The position numbers and the translations under genes are program-made. From positions 364,989 through 391,543 of the forward strand of contig NW_003140816.1 in NCBI RefSeq assembly GCF_000003605.2: a stretch of 26,555 nt of DNA, read 5' to 3'. This stretch comes from Saccoglossus kowalevskii (lineage: Eukaryota > Hemichordata > Enteropneusta > Harrimaniidae). The notes beneath the pieces are model-generated. The model was not told where the DNA came from. It was given only the letters and a program-made list of their open reading frames with translations, and made no database searches. Shown here one piece after another: positions 9,473-17,651 of this stretch; position 1 is the stretch's first letter; each line of letters starts with the position of its first letter.

Positions 9473-11120
9473 CACGGTGAGCCAATTGAATGATATACCA
9501 AACATACATGGTTGATTCAACAAAAAAACAAAAAAAACATGATGACAAAATTCAACAGTAATCTTTCAAGCACTAGATTTCGTTCATATTATAAGAAATT
9601 GCAAGAAATAATTGCCTTAGGGGGCAAGATTTTAAAAATAACCAATCTCATGGTGGTTGCACAATTCATTAAATTATCCTGCAATTCAATAATAAAATCA
9701 TTCTGTTAATAGCTTACTCAGGTATAAGCAACATAATGACATTAAATGCATATTATAACTGCAGGAAAGGGAGGGGATATGGTCTTAAACAATATATATT
9801 GATATTTTTTTTCTCCACAGGCTTGTTATAAATTTACCAGTTTTTTCACTGTTATGCAATTTTCCAGGCCTCAGGCTTTGTGCAAATCGTATGTATGACA
9901 AGTTATCCCCATGGAAATGAAACAGAGAATCCGAGATACAAAATTTGCTATATTACCTCTGCATGAGTAGGTCAAACTCGTATTCGCTGTCTTTATTACA
10001 GACTTTACTTTTTAATGTGAATGATTATGTCACTCTCCCAAATCAAGTCCTAGAAGAGTTAATTATCACTTTTCCAATCTACACGATTTTGAAAGGATTC
10101 TAATTGCACAGCTTCCCTAATCACTTAAATTACTGTACAATGCAACAGAGGGAATATTTCTTCCACACATATGAGAACCGGGGAATTTGGCGTCCAAACT
10201 GTTCAAAAACAATGGATGCGGCTTCTAATACAAATTTTACAATAATATCTAAACATTTTTCGAAATGACCAAATAGAAAATTAACATCATTTTACAAATG
10301 TATATTATGGACTTTTCAAAACCAATGGTAGCATCGTGGTTGTTGCACAGGATCTATGATCAGTAGCCCAAATTAAAATTATTCAATTAAAGACAGCAAA
10401 AAAGATCGCTCACTACTATGGGGGAGGGGGGGGGGAGTTTTCCACAGATGGAATGGGAGGGCTAAAAACCATTGGCTTAATATCTGTGAGCTTCAAATGA
10501 ACCTTAAGGTCTGCAAAATCACTTGTTTTCAACCAACTCTGGTAGATGTAAAGAAGCACATTGACTTGCGATAATTTTATTTTTCCATTTCAAAATGTCA
10601 ACCTTTCAAAAATTCCTCTGCCATCTGTTGGCTGCACATTGTCAATATATTACATTTAGAATGTCCGCTCAATTTTACGTTATAACCAAATGTATACGAG
10701 AGAATATCTTTAAAAGGTCAATAACCTAAATAATAACATCAGTATTATCAAAAGATGATGCAATTTACAGACATATGGGGGAAGATTAATGGTTTAATAC
10801 TAGAGTATTTTTATTGTCAATTTTTCAATTTTCCCCGAGAACATATGGTAGTATGGCGGCATACTGTCTGGTGCAGACTTTGCGTACTTCTCATGATACA
10901 TAAATACCATATTTGCTCTATTAAAACGCATCTCTAATAGAAGTATATGTGAATCAAAAATTTGCATTTATTAAAAAACTGGATTATTAAAATATGAATT
11001 ATTCTGACCATAGACGCACCTCTGTCAAGTGAAACTAATAAAACAAATAAAGCAAATACGTGGTGAAAAATTGAAGTATGGTTGTCATTTTAATACATGG
11101 TTGGAAAGAAGGTTCTGTAC
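9473..11120. other. non-coding AT-rich stretch with a G-run
   Basis: A G-tract lies at 10420-10435 (GGGGG A GGGGGGGGGG). Nothing else is supported. Frames at 9512-9709 and 10755-10937 lack motifs and splice context. Confidence 0.4.
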
Positions 11121-11124
11121 TTAA

Positions 11125-11678
11125 GGTAGAAGCCTATTCATATTTTTTGAGAAATTTGGTCATAAATCACATTACAATGTTTATTGGTTTATTATGTAAA
11201 ATCATGAAGCTATTGTCCCATGGCACCATAAAATAGCATTCTATTGTGTGTTACAGTGACGTATTTTGAGAAACTTGTACTACATTTTTTTAAAAATAGC
11301 TATTTTTAGAACAATTCCATAGAGCGCAATATTAAACAAAAATTGCATTTTTCAACACTTTTTAAAACCCAGATTTTTGAAAAAATTCAGGAAAACAAGA
11401 AGTAGGCCATCATTAACAATATATTATTTGTTCAGCCTATGTCACTAGCCTACAATTTGAGATATGGCATAATATCTCTGCCATAGGAACCTATGGTAAA
11501 AGCACTATAATACTGCCAAAATGGCCGCTATCCACTAAAATACAACCATGATTTTCTCGAAAATTAACCTGGTGACCCCCATTTTTTTCAAAGTAAATAT
11601 TCTTATATTGCCTGGAAGTACAATATATTAAAAAATTAAGAAATTCTGGGTTTTTGAAATCATGAGTAGGCATCTACC
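11125..11678. mobile_element. MITE-like element with TTAA target duplication (piggyBac-type)
   Basis: TTAA at 11121-11124 and TTAA at 11679-11682 flank a 554-bp segment. Its ends are inverted repeats: left GGTAGAAGCCTATTCATATT, right (reverse complement) GGTAGATGCCTACTCATGAT. TTAA-specific insertion is the hallmark of piggyBac-superfamily transposons. There is no transposase frame, so it would be non-autonomous. The assignment to piggyBac rests on the TTAA site and has not been checked against a known family. Confidence 0.75.
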
Positions 11679-11682
11679 TTAA

Positions 11683-12495
11683 CTCAAAACATTTTTCCCA
11701 CAAAAATTTTGCAAGAATAAGGGTTTTTCTAAACCAGGGAACAGGGGTACAGCACCCTGATACTCTCGGCTGGCACCCTCTTACCGAATTGCCAATTGCC
11801 AAGTCATAAATATATTTCTTGAGTCTGTGCACTTTCGTGCTGCCGTACAACATGAAATCTTTCTCAAATATATTTTTCTCCGTGAAAACACCAGCTGACA
11901 ATGTGTCTGGACACCAAATTTTCTCCAAAAATATTTCAATGGTGATAAATACAGCGTTGAAACGGTGCACAACCTTCCGATATGGCATTTACAGCAAGGT
12001 CAATCTGCCTGTGTGTGCTCCCTATTGTTTATTTTTTCCAGAAAAACACTTGGTATTTAATTCTACGTATCAATTATGAGGCAAATGCTGCAATAAAATT
12101 GTCAGGGTTTGATAATTACATGTATATTATAAGAATGATCACCTGAACAAATTTTCACAATTGCAACTGACATCACGTTTTTATGAACCTACTGAAATCA
12201 ACAAAATTTGTTAAAATGTTTTATCTCAAATAGAATTTTTTTGAAAAAATATCCTGGTTTATTTTGGGTGTGGTGATAAACTTTGGTGTTTAACGAGTCA
12301 AAACATTCAAAGACGTTCATACTTACTCTGATTGACATCTAAACTATTTGGCTGACGTATAATTTCGATTTTTAATTTGAAGAGATATGATATACATGAC
12401 CCAAGACAACATACCAGCTGTAAATCATGAAAATCATTAACTGTAATATACAGGTACATGTATATATGATATTGATCATAATTACAAAGTCTTAC
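11683..12495. other. non-coding stretch
   Basis: Overlapping open frames lie on both strands at 11674-12079 (up to 104 codons). None shows a recognisable motif, and both strands are equally open, which points to composition and not selection. A short word at about 12253-12292 (TTATTTTGGG..GGTGA..AAACTTTGGTG) resembles one at 19839-19880. Confidence 0.4.
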
Positions 12496-12642
12496 GAAAA
12501 ATAAAACTGGCGTAATCATAGAAAGCGGCAAGGACATTAAACAAATTAAACCTGGACATCGTGCACAGGCAATAGCGTAGACATATTCATCTTCAACCAC
12601 GTTGTTCACTGTGGATATTCGGTGATCAGGTATGAATGCCAT
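12496..12642 (-). CDS. possible first coding exon, unknown membrane protein
   Basis: On the minus strand, ATG 12642-12640 opens a frame of exactly 49 codons that ends at a good donor (TTTTTC|GTAAGA, GT at 12495-12494, phase 0). The peptide begins MAFIPDHRISTVNNVVEDEY and ends in a hydrophobic segment (CLMSLPLSMITPVLFF), as a first exon leading into a membrane span might. An in-frame TGA directly precedes the ATG, so this would be a true start. I do not recognise the protein and found no next exon. It would lie within the inferred PICALM intron, on the same strand. Chance is the main alternative. Confidence 0.22.
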
Positions 12643-13280
12643 TCAAAATATGCTTACTACCAGAACAAACATCCACCAGAATGGTTTCACTGCCACTGTA
12701 TAATTCTGTCAGTCGCTATCCTTGTTTTTATTTACTTATTTTTTGTCTGAATGTAAAATTTCCGTGTATAATTAATAACATTACTAATGACATCATTTAT
12801 GAACCAATCTATGCAGTATCATAAGCTAAATACGATAGCATATACCTAAACTAAGCGAGACACACACAATTGATAAAACACGTCTTGTTACGTTCAGTTA
12901 ACATCGCCAATATTTGGAAGTTCCTGGATTCATTCGGCTGTTATCTTACGACCGTATAAACCTTTTCTCACACACAAATTATGGAGCAAGATTTTGCACA
13001 TTTTTTTTATGTATTTTAGTATCATAATTCTTTGACCAAATCATATGGAATAATTTCCCATTGACAGTAGTTCTGAAACGATAGTTGCCACACAAACTAA
13101 AGTATGACTGGCCCGTTCCTCATGGGGTATAAATAAATTTAATAATGAGCAAAAACAAGGGAACATTTTCAGACTATTGAAGCCCATGAAACAGGAAAGT
13201 AACCAGGCTGCTCAAAGAGCTGAAAGACAAAATCTCTGCCAGTCTGCCAGTGAAATTGTGTAGGTAACGAAACAAAGCAA
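12643..13280. other. non-coding AT-rich stretch
   Basis: I see no gene, RNA or strong repeat here. Confidence 0.4.
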
Positions 13281-13413
13281 CATACATACGAGGTTGAAAA
13301 TAAAAAATAAATGTTGTTTGCCCACTAAACAATCATTATCAAGATGTTAGGAAATCAGGAAATTATTTTATTCTTGGGTAACCTGACTTCTTTTTTTCAT
13401 CATTGGAAATGGG
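13281..13413 (+). repeat. dispersed repeat, copy 2
   Basis: This is the same-orientation partner of 9338-9472, with matching ends (CATACATA ... CATCATTGGAAATGGGT) and a few substitutions and indels. The flanks differ from those of copy 1. Confidence 0.85.
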
Positions 13414-13694
13414 TAACATTGCATTTGGTAAACAAGTGAAAATGTTGAGCTTTCCACTTCCACTCCATCAGCCAATTACCTGTCAGGGACAGGTGGACAT
13501 GTCGATGTCGATTCATCCCATGGTGTTCTGTCAGAGCACAGATTTTGAAAATAATTTTTACATTTCAATATTGACATATAGGTAATTAAAAGACAAAACA
13601 GTTGTCAGTCACCACAAATGAATAGCCCTTAATAAAATTCTACCTGTAATCCAATATAAAATTGTTTGATTTTAAAACAACCCAGTCTCAATAC

Positions 13695-13870
13695 CAGTGT
13701 TCTCCCCAGGATGTAAACAGCGTGGCGGTCCCGCCACAGTGCTTCGATTTGCCGCCACACCGGTCTGACACCGCCACGGTGATTAGCAAGACCGCCACAG
13801 TGCTTTTTTCATTGGGGATCTCGTCACACTGGTCGGCCCGACCGGCACTCAAAATTAGCGACCACCATGG
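13695..13870 (+). repeat. possible hAT-like terminus with 20-bp CCGCCAC array
   Basis: The segment opens with CAGTGTTCTCCCCAGGAT. The leading CAGTGTT resembles terminal inverted repeats of hAT-type transposons, but no matching right end was found. CCGCCAC then recurs at 13731, 13752, 13771 and 13792, spaced 21, 19 and 21 bases. The first copy forms a perfect inverted repeat GTGGCGG-TC-CCGCCAC (13722-13737). The stretch is GC-rich compared with its surroundings. A 97-codon frame at 13662-13955 crosses it, is His/Pro/Ser-rich because of the repeat, and is not convincing. Confidence 0.55.
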
Positions 13871-14341
13871 AAACGCGTCCGACTATTGTCATATTGTTAT
13901 TATACTTACGTACCGACCGACAAGCATCCTGCCAGTCGTTGATAATAATTTGTAAACAATAGACATAGTCGTGCGATGTGGTATCGGCTTTAAACAATAC
14001 AAGTCAATTTTGTAAAATTAGCACCTCTTTGTAAGTAAATATTTTCTGACAATAGATGCAGTCTTTAGATTGATAGCTAAAATTCATTCAAAATCAATTT
14101 CACCCCGATGTAACATGGGCAAAGCGGAGTTCACGATCAGTTTACGCTACTCAAGAAAAAAAAAGTGTTTATTGCGTGATTGGGTAAAATACATTTGAAC
14201 TGTTATCATCGTGAATCATGTAAAAATTCTTCTTTCAAGACTTCTTTTACCTTTCAAAAATTGCTACCGTAAAAATCCGCAATAAGCGCCACCCTCAATT
14301 AAGAGCCACTCAGTGAAAATTTGTTACATTTGACCCTCCAT
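13871..14341. other. non-coding stretch up to the assembly gap
   Basis: No gene is supported. Just before the gap, CTACCGTAAAAATCCGCAAT followed by AAGCGCCACC (about 14263-14293) has the look of a transposon terminus, but the rest would lie in the unknown sequence. Confidence 0.35.
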
Positions 14342-14972
14342 NNNNNNNNNNNNNNNNNNNNNNNNNNNNNNNNNNNNNNNNNNNNNNNNNNNNNNNNNNN
14401 NNNNNNNNNNNNNNNNNNNNNNNNNNNNNNNNNNNNNNNNNNNNNNNNNNNNNNNNNNNNNNNNNNNNNNNNNNNNNNNNNNNNNNNNNNNNNNNNNNNN
14501 NNNNNNNNNNNNNNNNNNNNNNNNNNNNNNNNNNNNNNNNNNNNNNNNNNNNNNNNNNNNNNNNNNNNNNNNNNNNNNNNNNNNNNNNNNNNNNNNNNNN
14601 NNNNNNNNNNNNNNNNNNNNNNNNNNNNNNNNNNNNNNNNNNNNNNNNNNNNNNNNNNNNNNNNNNNNNNNNNNNNNNNNNNNNNNNNNNNNNNNNNNNN
14701 NNNNNNNNNNNNNNNNNNNNNNNNNNNNNNNNNNNNNNNNNNNNNNNNNNNNNNNNNNNNNNNNNNNNNNNNNNNNNNNNNNNNNNNNNNNNNNNNNNNN
14801 NNNNNNNNNNNNNNNNNNNNNNNNNNNNNNNNNNNNNNNNNNNNNNNNNNNNNNNNNNNNNNNNNNNNNNNNNNNNNNNNNNNNNNNNNNNNNNNNNNNN
14901 NNNNNNNNNNNNNNNNNNNNNNNNNNNNNNNNNNNNNNNNNNNNNNNNNNNNNNNNNNNNNNNNNNNNNNNN
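14342..14972. other. assembly gap (631 N)
   Basis: The bases are unknown. A long open frame spanning 14321-15001 is an artefact of the Ns. Confidence 0.99.
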
Positions 14973-15863
14973 AAAAATGGAATAATTTTAATTATGAGTA
15001 ATTCACTTATTAGCCAGATTTGTCAGCTTATCAATAATGTTCCCCCACTTCCACTTCTTTTAAGCCATCCACTTTTCTTTTTTTTTGTAATTTTTTTTCT
15101 TTCTTTTTTTTTGTAAATGTATTTATTTAAAGTAATAAAAAATAGATAAAAAAAAAACAAAAAAACAAAGTGGATAAAAAAAAGGAACTGAGCTCCATTG
15201 TTAGTGTTCATTGTGAACCCTCTATGTGCCTTTAACCAGAAAAAGCAATCCCCTACATGTACCATGGTCAGCCCCCTCATTAGAATACAATACCAGTAAC
15301 CCCTATTGTACAAACACATAAGTGGCACAGCCAGTTCTTAGGACAATGACCTTCATAGCTGTTGAGGGAGAGGGGAACTTCAGCCAAAACTCCACAAGAA
15401 AGTCTCAGTTAGGGAACATTTTTTTTATAATTCAGTACAGAGAATTTTCTCATCAATCAGACGTATTTGACAGTCACCTGGTATATGACATAACCGATCA
15501 TTCAGGCAGAGAAAACTGTAACTCAACACAGCTGAGTAAATGATATGCACCAGATGAAATGTACAGTATTCTGTCTGAGTCTGGAGGTTTGAGTTACCCC
15601 TCTTTACCTTAACAAAACCATTACAAGGTGAAAGAAAATCCTGCCAGGTTAAATTTCACAAGATATAAATTTACACAGATTTTGTGACTGTGGAAATTGC
15701 GAAATATTGCTACATTAGTTGCGTAAAATTTTTCTCTGTACATCAAATCCTAGCAGGTAAAATTAAAAAGGTATACAATTGAAACATACTCCTGTGCATG
15801 TTACAAATGAATCAACCAGTTATAAAATGGTGTACCAAAAAACTTGTATAATGCAGTCAATTA
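14973..15863. other. non-coding stretch with T-rich/A-rich foldback
   Basis: Apart from the foldback at 15068-15174, nothing is supported. Minus- and plus-strand frames at 15023-15328 and 15322-15543 owe their length to low-complexity runs or chance. Confidence 0.4.
15068..15174. repeat. T-run/A-run imperfect inverted repeat
   Basis: TCCACTTTTCTTTTTTTTTG on the left is mirrored by CAAAAAAACAAAGTGGA on the right. The stretch between runs from T-rich to A-rich, so it can fold into one long imperfect hairpin. This is a low-complexity foldback that could reflect two head-to-head poly(A) ends, or simply a repeat expansion. Confidence 0.6.
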
Positions 15864-16864
15864 CCAGATTCAGCTGATACCCCGCCCCATCCTAAACCCC
15901 GCCCATGGGCGATGTTTCAAATAGTGGGCGATGTTTTGGTCCACACATTGACTGAACCAACAAACATTTTTACAGACCCGTGACCCCAATTTTCCCGTCC
16001 GACATCTTGTATCGAGCGTGCTATTTCAAATATGATGCTAAAATAATTCACTGTGAAGTCGAAAAGCATTAAAACTTCAATAAAACCAATGCTGTATACG
16101 AATTGTTGTTGCGTATTATTACTCGTTAAAATACATTTCACTTACGTTTATTACACTCGAATAAAGTCTACGCTTGAAAAGAATGTTATTTACGAGGTTT
16201 AAAATATCCAAGCTTTCCTGATTCGAGCCTCTTGGTTGTTATCAGCAATGTTTAATCTTTGTCTGTATCGCATTCCAGACAAAAAGTCGGTAAACAAGAA
16301 ATGGGCGAACTAAAATGTCTCCTGCATTTCACATGCGACATGATTATTAAAACACTGAGTTTTTTAAGCAGTCATGTACGTTCTATAAATCTAACCTTGT
16401 ACACATAATCTTGTACTGACGTGTTTTTTTCCAAAAAAAGACGTTCCCTTTCAGTTAACCCCCAGTTAACTCTTCGGGTTCATGATATTTGTGAGATTTG
16501 AAAGATTTTTTGCACACGTGACAAGTAACTATATTGATTTGCGTCAAGCCGAAATTTAAATATCAGTGCGTGAACTCTTGAGGTCATTGCCCAAAGCCGC
16601 AAGTAATTCAAACGCGTGGTTATTAGAGTTCAGTCAAAATGTACGTGAATATTTCGATCGAAGTGCGCTGTCCAGAGTTTATTATATTATAGTAAAATTT
16701 AACTTGACACATGGTATGGTTTATATTACATGTTTACTTCATTTCGAATAAAAAAAATCACAATTGGAACATCGATGAATCGCAAGTATTTAAAATATTT
16801 TCTCGACTTTCCATAGATACCCAACTACTATCATTTTTAATGATTTAAATGCGCCCATGTTTAT

Positions 16865-17115
16865 GTTTGCGTAATTATTACGAATGCAATGCATTATCAA
16901 GTCGGTAATATTGAAATATTCACAGACCCAATACCAGCATCCTAACAATAGTAAAAGTTAACTTAAGTTTGCGTAATTATCATGAAAGCAATACATTACA
17001 AAGTTGAAATATTCAGAGCTGGTACAGTATTGTCAACAAATTTGCGTAATTAGAAAAGCAGTGCAAGTAAACGACGTTGATATATTCAAAGCGAGTACAG
17101 AGTTGCATACAAGTT
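16865..17115 (+). repeat. degenerate internal tandem repeat in the TIR element
   Basis: TTTGCGTAATTA starts at 16865, 16968 and 17041. Each copy is followed by a diverged block containing (G)AAAGCARTGCA-like, AAGT.G and TTGAAATATTCA-like words. A partial fourth copy may begin near 17112 (AAGTTGCGTTATGA). The spacings are 103 and 73 bases. Sub-terminal or internal tandem repeats are common in non-autonomous DNA transposons. Confidence 0.6.
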
Positions 17116-17553
17116 GCGTTATGACAGTACCGTCGGATATAATAACAATTTTACTAGATCGACGCGCGGGCCACAAAAGAAAAAGGTTGATAAGGTAACG
17201 CGCCAGTTCAGCGCGTGACTTGGGGTCAAACTTCGGTCAACACACACTTGATGCTAGCATCGCTGCGCAGCAAGTTTCGCAAAGTACTTGAAGTTCAATT
17301 GCGTCCCAAAATGATGTCGCTGATCATCCAGTTGTCGCAGCGTGTGTTGTGTCATGTTCATGATGCACCCCATTTCGACTTTGACTTGCTTTTCCTTCTT
17401 AGTGCATGTTCTTGTTCACGTAAAATGCGACCTCTCACCAATGTATTAAAATACTTTGCATGATTATATTTGGTCAACACGAAACATTTTTTCTAGACCA
17501 TTTTTATCAATGCAGGGTTATTTTTTCAGACAAGATGGGCCTCGTAATATCTG

Positions 17554-17581
17554 CCAAAAGATCGCCCGGGCCATCTTTTGG
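17554..17581. repeat. 28-bp near-perfect palindrome
   Basis: The 28 bases (CCAAAAGATCGCCC|GGGCCATCTTTTGG) pair across the centre at 13 of 14 positions. It lies about 70 bp inside the right end of the TIR element and includes the sub-terminal GATCGCCC motif in both orientations. Confidence 0.85.
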
Positions 17582-17651
17582 TACACATTTTTCTAAAAAA
17601 AAATCGAATCCTCCATAAGATCGCCCAGGGCGGGGTATCAGCCGAATCCGG

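Larger units (their letters stand above)
15864..17651. mobile_element. 1.8-kb element with 24-bp terminal inverted repeats, TA-flanked
   Basis: The left end CCAGATTCAGCTGATACCCC (continuing GCCC, to 15887) and the reverse complement of the right end, CCGGATTCGGCTGATACCCC (continuing GCCC; 17628-17651), match at 22 of 24 positions. Both are bordered by TA (15862-15863 and 17652-17653). The match continues loosely inward: the motif GGGCGATSTTTTGG appears near 15927-15941 on the left and, inverted, near 17553-17568 on the right. No transposase was recognised in any frame, so this is a non-autonomous or decayed DNA transposon. A TA target would fit the Tc1/mariner class, although the exact boundary is uncertain by a base or two. 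Confidence 0.75.

Noticed and set aside
11674..12079. Overlapping open frames of 86-104 codons on both strands
   Set aside because: Both strands are open together, no motif is recognisable, and there is no splice context.
14321..15001. 226-codon open frame
   Set aside because: It is almost entirely unknown bases (N).
15917..17463. Transposase gene in the 1.8-kb TIR element
   Set aside because: Frames of 61-82 codons exist but none shows a DDE motif, helix-turn-helix or zinc-finger pattern.
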